A stretch of DNA of 64,000 nucleotides from JAAFHB01 sp963677935. Its GTDB lineage: Bacteria > Bacteroidota > Bacteroidia > Bacteroidales > Prolixibacteraceae. The translations under genes were made by a program, and so were the position numbers. Below are positions 27,346-36,452 of this stretch, piece by piece; the stretch's first letter is position 1, and each line of letters starts with the position of its first letter. A model generated the notes under the pieces. That model had not been told where the DNA came from. It saw only the letters and a list, made by a program, of their open reading frames with translations, and ran no database searches. The stretch spans positions 1,550,001 through 1,614,000 of the forward strand of contig CAXXEH010000003.1 of NCBI GenBank assembly GCA_963677935.2, read 5' to 3'.

Positions 27346-27402
27346 AGTGTCTGTGTTTATTTTTTAAAACAATAAGAGTTGTTAAGAATGATTTTTATGG
27401 AT

Positions 27403-30400
27403 TTAATTATCGCTGAATGCTTTATAATTTTTCATCTTCAACATAAATCCGGCCCATAGCTGGTTTTGATCCAGACCGACTGATTTCTGAAAATTCTCAT
27501 TTGCGGCTTTCTGATTTCCTTCACCCAAATAGGATAACCCGATGAGGTAGTAGTTGGAAGCAGACCTGGATTCCTTTCCGGCCTGATCCCCAAATTTGGC
27601 AAAGAAGTCTGTTTCACCAGTTGAATTAGGTTGCTCATTGGCATCATCCCGAATCTGAATAAAAATGGCATTGGCTTCTTCGGTTTTATTGAGCTTTTTC
27701 AGCGCCATGGCTTTGTAAAATTTAAATTCGGATTTAACCCCGCTGGTTTCAAACTGCCCCACCCAGTTCAGATATTCGCTGGCCAAATCATTCTGTCTTA
27801 AGCCACGATATGCCAGTGCCATGTAATACTTAATTCGCATGTTTCTTACCTGATTTCCCGAATTACCAACTTCGAGATTCTCAGGGTAGGTAGTTGCCTG
27901 TTTAAAGCTTGTAAGCGCCTTCGAATACTGTTTATTCTCCAAAAATGAAATTCCCTGCAGGAGGTTTGCTTCCTCAAAATGATCATGGATGCTGCCATTT
28001 CCTTCCCAAACGTGAAAATGCCTGTTATTCAGGATGTCCAATGCTTTTCCATATTCACCGGTAAGATTATACAGGTTGATCAGGCGGGTGGTCGCGTCGT
28101 CACGTTTTTCAACCACTGCTAAGTGCTTTATTAGAAGTGATATACGCTCCAAAGGTGAGATCCCAGCTTTTTCCATAATTTCATCACGCTCCGCAAAAAA
28201 ACGGGGATCCTGGCTATTCAGCGTAATTGCATGATGATAAGCATCGATCGACTTAGGCAAGTCATTTCTGACTTTATCGTATGCGAAACCAAGATTACGC
28301 CATGCGTAACAAAACTGGCCGTCAAGCTTTGTTGATTGTTCCCAGTCGGAAATAGCCTCTTCCTTTTGATTTAAATAATAATGTAGGTTTCCCAGGTAAT
28401 ACCAGGCCATGGCATCAGACGGGAGTTGTACAATAGCGGTTTTTAAAATTTCTATTTCTTCCAGTCTCCAGGGGAAACAGTAGTCAGCTGAAGCTTTTGA
28501 AGCTTCCAGAAAGAATTTTTTAGCCGAAGCTGAATCTCCCTTTTCTAAAGAATAAAAACCGGAATAATATGACAATAACGGAAAACAGGATTGTTCCTTA
28601 CTGATTTTTTTAAACTGATTAAGTATAAAAACAGCTTCGTCATACGCACCCATGTTCCCGTAATTTTTGGCAAGTTCAAGGGCGTATTGCACATTCCCTC
28701 CAACATGCTGTCCAAATTGAGTAGTGCTGGTTTCATTCCAGCAGGAGCTTACATTTTCGGCGGCCTCGAGGAAATACTTTTCAGACAGGACCCAATTGTC
28801 TAATTTATCGATTGTTTCAGCATTGGAAATGATATCCCGGGCCTTTTTGAAATCATCGGTTTTACGCAAAGCATAAGCTTTCAAAGCTAATGCTGAAGGA
28901 TTCAATGTGTTTACTGAAACAGACTGATCGATCAAACTGAGGGCTTCATTAAAATTGTTTGCTTTACATGCCAATTGTGCCAAACGGAAATAGGCCGGAG
29001 ATTGAAACCCGGCATACCAGGTAGCTTTCCAAAGCTGGTCGGTTGCTTCCTGAATCCGGTTTTGAAAATTTAAAACAACGCCTAGGTAATAGAAGGCTTC
29101 ACCATCTTTTGGGCGAGTATAGTCTTTCGTACTCCGCGCGATGGCATTCCTTAGGTATTTTTCCGCATCAGCATATTTTCCTTCTTTGCAACACCTGATT
29201 CCTATAACGGTGTTTACCCGGTAGTCAAGCGAATCGAGCAAAAGCGCCTCACGATAATATGGCAGCGGATCTATAATGGCATTTTTAAACTGTTCTATCC
29301 GAAGTCCCGTCAGATATAGCTCTTCAACCGATTTATATTCTTTAGGATCTTTCGGCGTTTCAATCGGATCCGGTTTTTCTTCCTTCACGAGCTTTTTGGG
29401 GGCATAACTGATCAACTCATGACCATTGTTATCATACAATGAAACTTTGATGTCAGTATCTTCCAGATTGCTGTCAACTGATATATCCCTGACAAATGGA
29501 TTTGCAGGATCAATATCTGTTTTTACTTCAGAAAGGATCGTTTTTCCACCTTTGATTACAACTTTTGCATTTTTATAGGCCGAAGTCGTCGTGAATCCGA
29601 CATAAATTGACTCAGGAGTTTTACGTTCGAGGTTAACTGCAGCTTCCTTATTGGCATTTTTGACTCCGCCAATTTTTTTAACCGGATACCAGTATTGCTT
29701 AAAAACACGCGTTTCACCGGGTGCAATCCAGCTATAATCAGGCTGATTGTCGGAATAAGCGCCAACCATTAATTCAAGGTACTGGCCATCCTTTTCAGTC
29801 AGCATTTTCTCCCACATTTTCGCTTCTTCATTGTTGCCCCAGAGAAAGAATTTCTTGCCTGTTACTACATTATGGTTGGCAACATGAACAGTACCGGCGT
29901 CCTTTGCAAAATCATATCCGGCCAGAAAATCATCGGTAAAATTCCATGCAAATATCGATGCCGGATTCTTATGGTTTTTCCACCAGCTCAAATCCACGCC
30001 GGTCCGGTCGTCACCTCCATACATGCCATCGCCATTGGGCCAGGAGGTAAATTCACCCTTCGCATGCTGAGCTCCATATTGTGTACTTGGGGGGAAAATC
30101 ACCTGATAATTCTCGTCGCAGTGAACCGAAACATTGGCCCAATAAAGAAATGAGTGAATAAACGGCGTCGGGTTAAAAACCTTTACCGTGGCTTCAACAT
30201 ACGATTTGCCCGGATACAAAGTCAGGCCAACAATCCATTTTATACCGCGCGACAACTCTGTTTCTCCCACCCAAACGGTTTTACTGCCGTCAGGATTTTC
30301 CACCAAGGTGTAATCGACGGGAAGATTACTGCTGGCACGATGATGATCCGGTATATTCCATTCAACGCCACCTGATATCCATGCTCCGATCATACCAATC

Positions 30401-30819
30401 AATGATGGTTTGATCACATGCTGACGGTAGAAAAAATCAAACTGGTTGGTTTTATCCAACGCGGAGAAAATACGTCCTCCCAATTCAGGAAGAATGCTTA
30501 ATTCCAGGTATTCATTGTTGAGATTAACAGAATTGTAGGTTTTGTCAGCACGGTTATCGGTTAAAACATCGTACATCGGATAGGGGTATACATGGCCTTG
30601 TGCCCCCTGATAGTTGCGTCCGGAATAAAAGAATGGATTTTTATCGGGCGGAGCAACCTGATAAGTAGGCAGCACGAGTGGCTTCTCTTCGATGGATACA
30701 GGCGATTGGCCTTTCGCAATGTTTATAACTGTCAGAAGAATCAAAATTAAAATCAAACGCATTAAAGAGTAATATAAACTCGTGATTTTTTGTTGGTTAA
30801 AGATTTGGATTGGTTTCAT
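27403..30819 (-). CDS. DUF5107 and tetratricopeptide-repeat fusion, exported
   Basis: A 1138-residue exported protein. A signal sequence is best seen from the second Met (30762: MRLILILILLTVINIAKGQ), so the true start may be there rather than at 30819. Residues about 45-400 form a DUF5107 domain with a galactose-mutarotase-like beta-sandwich: YQGAQGHVYPYP, LELSILPELGGRIFSALDKT, GVEWNIPDHH and FNPTPFIHSFLYWANVSVH. The rest is a long series of TPR-like helical pairs (for example YLRNAIARS, GDSASAKKFFLEASKAS, EAISDWEQSTKLDGQFCYAW and YLIGLSYLGEGNQKAANENF). DUF5107 proteins are regular members of Bacteroidota glycan loci. A glycosidase or glycan-binding role scaffolded by TPRs is likely, but activity is not established from sequence. 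Confidence 0.8.
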   Translation of the reverse strand: MKPIQIFNQQKITSLYYSLMRLILILILLTVINIAKGQSPVSIEEKPLVLPTYQVAPPDKNPFFYSGRNYQGAQGHVYPYPMYDVLTDNRADKTYNSVNLNNEYLELSILPELGGRIFSALDKTNQFDFFYRQHVIKPSLIGMIGAWISGGVEWNIPDHHRASSNLPVDYTLVENPDGSKTVWVGETELSRGIKWIVGLTLYPGKSYVEATVKVFNPTPFIHSFLYWANVSVHCDENYQVIFPPSTQYGAQHAKGEFTSWPNGDGMYGGDDRTGVDLSWWKNHKNPASIFAWNFTDDFLAGYDFAKDAGTVHVANHNVVTGKKFFLWGNNEEAKMWEKMLTEKDGQYLELMVGAYSDNQPDYSWIAPGETRVFKQYWYPVKKIGGVKNANKEAAVNLERKTPESIYVGFTTTSAYKNAKVVIKGGKTILSEVKTDIDPANPFVRDISVDSNLEDTDIKVSLYDNNGHELISYAPKKLVKEEKPDPIETPKDPKEYKSVEELYLTGLRIEQFKNAIIDPLPYYREALLLDSLDYRVNTVIGIRCCKEGKYADAEKYLRNAIARSTKDYTRPKDGEAFYYLGVVLNFQNRIQEATDQLWKATWYAGFQSPAYFRLAQLACKANNFNEALSLIDQSVSVNTLNPSALALKAYALRKTDDFKKARDIISNAETIDKLDNWVLSEKYFLEAAENVSSCWNETSTTQFGQHVGGNVQYALELAKNYGNMGAYDEAVFILNQFKKISKEQSCFPLLSYYSGFYSLEKGDSASAKKFFLEASKASADYCFPWRLEEIEILKTAIVQLPSDAMAWYYLGNLHYYLNQKEEAISDWEQSTKLDGQFCYAWRNLGFAYDKVRNDLPKSIDAYHHAITLNSQDPRFFAERDEIMEKAGISPLERISLLIKHLAVVEKRDDATTRLINLYNLTGEYGKALDILNNRHFHVWEGNGSIHDHFEEANLLQGISFLENKQYSKALTSFKQATTYPENLEVGNSGNQVRNMRIKYYMALAYRGLRQNDLASEYLNWVGQFETSGVKSEFKFYKAMALKKLNKTEEANAIFIQIRDDANEQPNSTGETDFFAKFGDQAGKESRSASNYYLIGLSYLGEGNQKAANENFQKSVGLDQNQLWAGFMLKMKNYKAFSDN

Positions 30820-30937
30820 AATTATGATCTATTTGGTCTCAGGTTTCTATTTTGTGCTAAAAAAAAACGGGATTCGATTCATTTCTTTTAAACAGTTTAA
30901 ACAATCATTTTTACAATCAAATTAATTCTCACAGTAT

Positions 30938-33043
30938 TTATAGTGGTCTTTTCAATACAATCGCGTCCAGTCCAGCCAGTTCAATGTTTCCTGAAATCGT
31001 TTTCCCTGAAAGGACTTCAACAAAATTCTCTTTAAGGTTTATTGGCTGAGGAGTATCCGTTAAATTGATAAAGAAGTAAAAAACGTCTTTATCTGTTTGA
31101 CGGGTTGTTACTTCAACTTCAAGAGGGACATCGGCTAATGCCTTCAAATCTAATTTAAGAGCAAGCGTTTTACATACCTTTTCATAAAAGAGCGGTGAAA
31201 TGGCATCAGTCCCCACATACAAAACGTAGCCCTTTCCGTATTTGCCTATTGTAATTGCAGGTTTCCCATCCAGTTCACCCCCGGCAAAAGAGGCAATCGC
31301 CTCAGCTCCATTTAATTGAATCAGATCCATGTATGTAGCAGGTTCGAAAAATTGATTATCAAAATTAATCCTGAAATTTTTCAGACTCTTTCCGGTAATT
31401 TGTGATTCAACCCAAACGGCTCGCATACCTGAAGCATTTAAAAATACTCCGGGAGATGCCAATTCACGAAACCTGTTGAAAGGATCTTTAGTACCGGTAC
31501 GCTGATTGATGATTAATGAACCACCCTGATTCACAAACTCAAGCAAACGATTGGCAAGTGTATCAGAAATCATTTGTAGTGAAGGTGCTGCAATAATTTT
31601 ATATCCCTTTAACGAATGATTTTCAGATATTACATCAATATTTCGTTTTAAGGATTTCAGTCCTTTGTAATAATCACAGGCTATATTATCATAAGCTTCA
31701 CGGTTGTTGCCCATCCACCACCCCTGCACCCATTGGTTGTCGTAATTGTAGAGCAAGGCCACATCGGCAACAGTTATGCTGCCCTTTAGCGCCTTGGCAA
31801 AAACAGGAAGCTCACGACCTAATTTAGCCAATTCAGCGCGTGAAGGACCAAATGAACCATCAGGCTGCAAAGCTGAAGCGTAGCCCTGTTCAGCACCACC
31901 CAGCGGCGGACACCATTCGAAAAACAAAGTACCGTAAGCTCCATGCGCCAGATCGATCATGGTTCGCAACCAGACTCCCTTTGGACTTGCACAAGCCGGT
32001 GCCTGTGTTGGTTGTTCCGAAATAATAAATTTCTGAGAAGAATTAGCACTTCGGCACAAATCGTGATGAATACAAGCGCCATAAAGTTCACGAAAATCGG
32101 AAACTCCGGGATGTGCCGAATAGTTATCCCAACCGTTAAAATCGAGCATTCCGGAAGCTTTGAAAATATCCATTGACCAAAATGTGTTTGGCCAGTTGGT
32201 GAAAATGAACCGGTTTCCAATATGCTGACGCAAAACTTCTTCCTGTCTTTTCAGGTATGAAAGAAAGGAATCGGAAAAAAACCGTCGGCTGTCAATAAGT
32301 TGTCCTGGATTACTAACCCCATCAGCTTTGTTCAAAGGTGGAAGGTGTATTTCGTCCCATGAAGTATATTCGAGACTCCAGAGAACGCCCACCCATGCTT
32401 TATTCAGTGCATTGAGCGATTTGTATTTATTTTTCAGCCAAACCCTGAAAGCCTGTTCCGAAATTTCATCGTGCATGATAAAAGGATATCCAGGCTCATT
32501 GTCAAGTTGCCATCCGACAATATTTGGATTGCTTCCAAAGTGCTCAGCCATGGCTTGTACAATGCGGTGGTTTGCCTCCACAAGCACCCGGCAATTGGTG
32601 TTGTGACCTTTTCGAACTCCCTGATCATAACGACCTTCACCATCACCGCTCAATACTTCCGGATGTTCTTTAACCAACCAGGGAACTATGGATGCAGTTG
32701 GAGTGCACAGAACAGTTTTCATCCCATATTGAGCTGCCAGCTGAATTGCTCTGTCCATCCAGGCAAATTCAAACTGACCTTTCTTCGGTTCAAAACGGCT
32801 CCAGGCAAATTCGCCCATTCGAACGGTATTGATTCCGATGGATTGCATTTTCCCGAAATCCAATTTCCATCTTGAAGAATCCCATTGTTCAGGATAGTAG
32901 GTTACACCAAACATGTACTTGCCATCCAGAACCGAAACGTCACCTTTCGACTGAGTGCTTATATCCGATTTGATTTCGCAAAACTTTGGTTTATTACAAG
33001 CCACCAATAAACACAATATGCCTGAAATAAAAACTATTCTCAT
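30938..33043 (-). CDS. GH42 beta-galactosidase, lipoprotein
   Basis: A 701-residue glycosidase. The N-terminus is a lipoprotein signal (MRIVFISGILCLLVACNKP). The GH42 barrel shows FGVTYYPEQWDSSRW, GINTVRMGEFAWSRFEP, TVLCTPTASIVPWLV, GWQLDNEPGYPF with the acid/base Glu after Asn, and TLFFEWCPPLGG with a Glu in the nucleophile position. A GATase-like trimerisation domain follows (IIAAPSLQMISD, GGSLIINQRTG), then a small beta domain. GH42 enzymes remove terminal beta-galactose, or alpha-L-arabinopyranose in some members. It is followed 118 bp downstream by DUF5107-TPR and preceded by the metallophosphoesterase gene in the same leftward operon. Confidence 0.9.
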   Translation of the reverse strand: MRIVFISGILCLLVACNKPKFCEIKSDISTQSKGDVSVLDGKYMFGVTYYPEQWDSSRWKLDFGKMQSIGINTVRMGEFAWSRFEPKKGQFEFAWMDRAIQLAAQYGMKTVLCTPTASIVPWLVKEHPEVLSGDGEGRYDQGVRKGHNTNCRVLVEANHRIVQAMAEHFGSNPNIVGWQLDNEPGYPFIMHDEISEQAFRVWLKNKYKSLNALNKAWVGVLWSLEYTSWDEIHLPPLNKADGVSNPGQLIDSRRFFSDSFLSYLKRQEEVLRQHIGNRFIFTNWPNTFWSMDIFKASGMLDFNGWDNYSAHPGVSDFRELYGACIHHDLCRSANSSQKFIISEQPTQAPACASPKGVWLRTMIDLAHGAYGTLFFEWCPPLGGAEQGYASALQPDGSFGPSRAELAKLGRELPVFAKALKGSITVADVALLYNYDNQWVQGWWMGNNREAYDNIACDYYKGLKSLKRNIDVISENHSLKGYKIIAAPSLQMISDTLANRLLEFVNQGGSLIINQRTGTKDPFNRFRELASPGVFLNASGMRAVWVESQITGKSLKNFRINFDNQFFEPATYMDLIQLNGAEAIASFAGGELDGKPAITIGKYGKGYVLYVGTDAISPLFYEKVCKTLALKLDLKALADVPLEVEVTTRQTDKDVFYFFINLTDTPQPINLKENFVEVLSGKTISGNIELAGLDAIVLKRPL

Positions 33044-33132
33044 GTGTATTTTCTATTATTGTCTATCTAATTATCTAAATAATAATCAATTAATGTCATT
33101 AAACACATCATTACCTTCAGAGCAGCCTGTTA

Positions 33133-34128
33133 TTATTTCTTCGGAAGAAGGTCTTCCGGAAAATTAACCGGCAAAAGTACTTCTCCATCACGAGTGCGAA
33201 TCCATGTTTTGAACGAGCGTTGGCCTTCAGTCAATTCGATGACCCGTCCTCCATAAGACAAGTCATCATAAGTTGTTCTGCCTCCGCCGTAACAAAGTGC
33301 AATTCCATACAAATAGGATACGTAGTCATTCGAATGATCGTGCCCGACAAAAGTTGCAGTAATATCACCACCTTCGAGCATCGCGGTAAACATTCCTGAA
33401 TTCACGTCGGGACTACACTCATCTTCTAAGCGAACGCCTATTGCAGGATTTTTCTCATTCCGGTAAGCTTGGGCATATTCTGGAAGTGGAATGTGGAAAA
33501 AAGCCATTGCAGGAATATTCACCCCATCGTTTGCCTTTTTGATTTTTTGACTCTGATCGCGATACCATTGAATCTGATCGTTCTGAAACCATCCATAGAA
33601 GCCGACTTCAGGGACCGTTGCGTAAGCATTGGAATCCATAAAGTAAAGGGTTTCGGCAGCACTTTTACCGTCAGATGTCTGAATCTGAATCAGGTAATTT
33701 CCGTAATCCGAAACATGATCTGTCCTTCCGACCATCAAACTAAAAGGCATCTTTTCGATCAGGTCGGACAGCTGAGTACGGGTTAAATCGGTCTCGTCAT
33801 CATGGTTCCCAAAAACGATGGCATACGGAATCTTGTGCTGAATAATCCAACCCGTAACGGTTTCCCATCCTTTTTGAGTCGGTGCCCCGGTAACAATATC
33901 GCCTGTAAGCACTACCAAATCAGGTTTTTCAGCATCCAGCACTTTAGAAAATGTTTCGAATGTTGCCTTCCAGTTGGGCTCCCCCAGCATCAGCATCACA
34001 TGAGTATCAGTAAACTGAACGATCTTGAATTTTTTGTCTTGATTAAATTTCAATTCCGGCTTCTTCGCCAGAACTCCTGCATCCGTCAAAACAAACACAA
34101 GACATGCTATAAAAAATAATTTATTCAT
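33133..34128 (-). CDS. Exported calcineurin-like metallophosphoesterase
   Basis: A 331-residue exported phosphatase with a signal peptide (MNKLFFIACLVFVLTDAGVLA). The five metal-site motifs of the calcineurin-like fold are visible: QFTDTHVM (D-x-H), VVLTGDIV (GD), FGNHDDET (GNHD), FHIPLP (His) and FVGHDHSNDY (GH-x-H). Length and the RDQSQK insertion resemble the purple acid phosphatase-like/Dcr2-like branch. It probably dephosphorylates a phosphoester outside the cytoplasm, perhaps on a phosphorylated glycan, which is inference. It follows aldolase copy 2 by 33 bp. Confidence 0.85.
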   Translation of the reverse strand: MNKLFFIACLVFVLTDAGVLAKKPELKFNQDKKFKIVQFTDTHVMLMLGEPNWKATFETFSKVLDAEKPDLVVLTGDIVTGAPTQKGWETVTGWIIQHKIPYAIVFGNHDDETDLTRTQLSDLIEKMPFSLMVGRTDHVSDYGNYLIQIQTSDGKSAAETLYFMDSNAYATVPEVGFYGWFQNDQIQWYRDQSQKIKKANDGVNIPAMAFFHIPLPEYAQAYRNEKNPAIGVRLEDECSPDVNSGMFTAMLEGGDITATFVGHDHSNDYVSYLYGIALCYGGGRTTYDDLSYGGRVIELTEGQRSFKTWIRTRDGEVLLPVNFPEDLLPKK

Positions 34129-34161
34129 AATATGTGTTCCATTGTTATAATTGATATTCTA

Positions 34162-34977
34162 TTAATCTTTAAGGTCATACTTTAAAACAGCATCCTGTGG
34201 AGATAATCCTTTTTTAACAACTTCGCATAAAGCGGCCTGAAATGCAAACGGATCTTTTACCTGAATTGCATTCCGCCCAAAAACAACCCCGCGGGCGCCA
34301 TCTTTGATCTCCCCAGAAGCAAGTTGCAAAGCCTGAATTTGTAGCGGGGTTTTCTCTGCACCAAGACCAAATACCGGTACAGGGCAACTTTCGGTTACCT
34401 TTTTGAAATCATAAGTGTTAAAAGTTTTGATCATATCACAACCCAATTCACTCAATATTCGGCATGATGTATAAACCTGTTCGTGCATTTGCTCCCTGGT
34501 TAATGTTCCCGAATGTGCCGGAAAATATTCTCCGACTACCGGAATCCCATATTTGCCGGCTTCGTTAACTAACCGACTATACACTTCGACATTCCGGGTA
34601 TCAGTTTTTTCGCTGCCAGTCTGCAGGGTAAGTGATGCCAGTATAATTTCTGCTCCGTTTGCAACTGCCTGCTCTACCGTTTGGGCAACCACGGTATAGG
34701 CGTTGTTGTAGTTCCAGTGAAAACAATATACCGAACTCCAGTTTAACCTTACAATTGGCATCGGTGCACCTTTAAAATTGAATACTGGACGCAAATGTTT
34801 AAGCATACCGGGACTTAGTAAAACACCATCAACGCAGGGATTTATTTTCAGCGCCGTTTCTTTCAGATTAATCATCCCGGGAATCGGGCCATCAAACATA
34901 CCATGATCAATGGCAACAATTACCGCATTCTCACCCTTATTAAAAAGCTTTTCGAGCTTTAAATCTTTTCCATTCAT
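34162..34977 (-). CDS. DhnA/LsrF-type class I aldolase, copy 2
   Basis: A 271-residue near-identical twin of the aldolase at 8535-9350, with two amino-acid changes (E to K in GSEKTDT and E to G in ASGEIKDG). The AIDHGMFDGPIPG motif, MIKTFNTYDF with the likely Schiff-base Lys, and GVVFGRNAIQ are unchanged, so it should be active. Here it heads a different operon (metallophosphoesterase, GH42, DUF5107-TPR, GH27, GH78) and has no kinase partner directly downstream. The few differences point to a recent duplication or continued gene conversion. Confidence 0.87.
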   Translation of the reverse strand: MNGKDLKLEKLFNKGENAVIVAIDHGMFDGPIPGMINLKETALKINPCVDGVLLSPGMLKHLRPVFNFKGAPMPIVRLNWSSVYCFHWNYNNAYTVVAQTVEQAVANGAEIILASLTLQTGSEKTDTRNVEVYSRLVNEAGKYGIPVVGEYFPAHSGTLTREQMHEQVYTSCRILSELGCDMIKTFNTYDFKKVTESCPVPVFGLGAEKTPLQIQALQLASGEIKDGARGVVFGRNAIQVKDPFAFQAALCEVVKKGLSPQDAVLKYDLKD

Positions 34978-34994
34978 AATAATAAAATTAATTC

Positions 34995-35014
34995 ATGATC
35001 GTTTATGATCGTTA
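34995..35014. promoter_or_regulatory. Duplicated DeoR-type tandem operator
   Basis: ATGATCGTTT followed directly by ATGATCGTTA lies 18 bp upstream of aldolase copy 2, in the same place as the pair at 9368-9387. The second half differs in its last base. The far-side repeat is also kept in altered form (GTGATTATAT then ATGACTTATT near 35105-35124). This suggests the operon still answers to the DeoR protein encoded at 9534 (inference). Confidence 0.45.
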
Positions 35015-35161
35015 TATGAATACCATATTTTCGCCAAAGATATTAATTAAATGAGTATTATCAAATTCATATTTTAAAATATTCTTTCATCAAGTATTGT
35101 TTTTGTGATTATATATGACTTATTTTGTCATATTCAATCACAATCAATCACTCATTCTTAG

Positions 35162-35202
35162 ATGACACAAGAGCTTTAAAAAAAAAGGATAATAAAACTA
35201 CT
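35162..35202 (+). pseudogene. 5' stub of a duplicated DeoR regulator gene
   Basis: ATGACACAAGAG repeats the first four codons of the regulator at 9534, then CTTTAA gives a stop after five codons. The following AAAAAAAAGGATAATAAAAC matches the original with small changes, and similarity ends at 35202. After it lies an unrelated stretch of about 110 bp (35203-35312) before the esterase gene, holding an inverted pair AAACTACT/AGTAGTTT but no gene. Confidence 0.8.
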
Positions 35203-35312
35203 TATGCATTTAATAATGCCCGAAACAGCAGTAGTTTAAACGATTCAGGGTGTTCCGGATATTGAGCATCTGTGGGTAATCACTATTTTGTTAGCACTAA
35301 ATCATAATCAAT

Positions 35313-36215
35313 ATGTACAAGAAATTAGGAATTTTAGCATTGATCATCACTAGTTTTACATCTGTTGCACAAGATTTCAAGCTCAAAATATGGCCAAACG
35401 GCGCACCCGACAGCAATGGCATGATATTGCCCGAAGAAGTATATGAAGGCAAACGGGTACGTAATGTTTCGGAAGCCGAAATATATGTGTATTTGCCCAA
35501 AATGGGAATCAACACGGGCGCAGCTGTGGTTATTTGTCCTGGTGGAGGATATGAGATTGAAGCGATGGACCACGAAGGTTACGATATGGCTGAATGGCTT
35601 ATCCAACAGGGTGTTGCAGGTATTGTACTAAAATACCGTTTACCATACGGACACGACCAAATTCCGTTGGAAGATGCCCAACGCGCCTTACGGATTGTCC
35701 ACCAGAAAGCTGCTGAATGGGGCATTAATCCGGCAAAGATTGGTATCGCCGGTTCATCAGCCGGAGGCCACCTGGCTTCGACTGCCGGAACCCGGTTCGA
35801 TTTGGGCAAAGCAGACTCAACCGACCCCATTGAAAAATTCAGTTGCCGTCCTGATTTTATGTTGTTGCTCTATCCGGTTATTACATTCGATGAAGAATTT
35901 GGAGACATGGACTCGCGTACCAACCTGATAGGCGCCGGAAACAAATGGGAACTGGTTGAAAAATATTCGAATGAATTACAGGTCACAGCCCAAACGCCAC
36001 CAACCTTTCTGATTTTGGCCGATGATGATGGAGGTGTTCCTCCACGCAATTCAATCGAATTTTACATGGCATTGAAGAAATACAAGATACCAGCTGAGAT
36101 GCACATATTCAGGGATGGCGGACACGGATTTGGCATGAACAAGAAGAACCTTTCGGTTGACCAATGGCCAAATCTGTTTACTCTGTGGATGAAAGCACAG
36201 GGAATCACGAAATAA
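35313..36215 (+). CDS. Exported alpha/beta-hydrolase, acetylxylan-esterase-like
   Basis: A 300-residue secreted esterase of the BD-FAE/acetylxylan esterase-like group, expected to remove acyl groups from a polysaccharide. It has a signal peptide (MYKKLGILALIITSFTSVAQ), the oxyanion-type loop VVICPGGGYEIEAMDHEGY, the nucleophile elbow IGIAGSSAGGHLAS (Ser), a likely acid in LILADDDGGVPP and the catalytic His in RDGGHGFGMN. It is transcribed away from aldolase copy 2, across the DeoR stub. No co-transcribed partner is seen downstream, where the group II intron fragment begins. Confidence 0.87.
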   Translation: MYKKLGILALIITSFTSVAQDFKLKIWPNGAPDSNGMILPEEVYEGKRVRNVSEAEIYVYLPKMGINTGAAVVICPGGGYEIEAMDHEGYDMAEWLIQQGVAGIVLKYRLPYGHDQIPLEDAQRALRIVHQKAAEWGINPAKIGIAGSSAGGHLASTAGTRFDLGKADSTDPIEKFSCRPDFMLLLYPVITFDEEFGDMDSRTNLIGAGNKWELVEKYSNELQVTAQTPPTFLILADDDGGVPPRNSIEFYMALKKYKIPAEMHIFRDGGHGFGMNKKNLSVDQWPNLFTLWMKAQGITK

Positions 36216-36226
36216 CTGAAGGATTG

Positions 36227-36391
36227 ATGGACTGATTGGTTGTCGTTGTTGTCAGGGTCGGAACTTTGCCGCAAGCTTCTTTCACATTCCACCTCGCGAT
36301 GAACACCCTTGCTCTTGGCTAAAGGCAGGCAACTACATATCCCCATAACGGACTTACACCTTCAAGTTATATGCCATGCATGGCGTATAAC
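36227..36391 (-). mobile_element. Probable group II intron 5' fragment (domain I), no reverse transcriptase
   Basis: Read on the minus strand, the element begins with a palindrome (GTTATACGCCATG/CATGGCATATAAC). It then has AAGGTGTAAGTCCGTTATGG, TAGTTGCCTGCC, AGCCAAGAGCAAGGGTGTTC, ATCGCGAGGTGGAATGTGAA and AGAAGCTTGCGGCAAAGTTC in that order, which I recognise as the conserved 5' part of bacterial group II introns. It ends abruptly near 36227, with no domain V and no ORF. It starts immediately behind the tmRNA terminator, the kind of site that class C introns use. Recognition is from memory of the family's conserved stretch. Confidence 0.5.
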
Positions 36392-36424
36392 AAAAAACTC
36401 CTGTAAATGTGACATTTACAGGAG
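36392..36424 (-). terminator. Intrinsic terminator of the tmRNA gene
   Basis: Perfect 13-bp arms CTCCTGTAAATGT (36398-36410) and ACATTTACAGGAG (36412-36424). On the minus strand the stem is followed by six T. It lies 28 bp past the 3' end of the tmRNA. Confidence 0.8.
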
Positions 36425-36452
36425 TTCGCTGTTACATGGTTCTTGAAAATTG

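Larger units (their letters stand above)
34158..35202. repeat. Segmental duplication of the aldolase, promoter and DeoR start
   Basis: This block matches 8531-9574 almost base for base, including the whole aldolase gene, the AT-rich intergenic region with the ATGATCGTTT repeats, and the first bases of the DeoR gene. Homology ends at AAAACTACT in both copies. On the other side it fades within a few bases of the aldolase stop. The copy feeds its promoter into a separate glycosidase operon. Confidence 0.85.
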
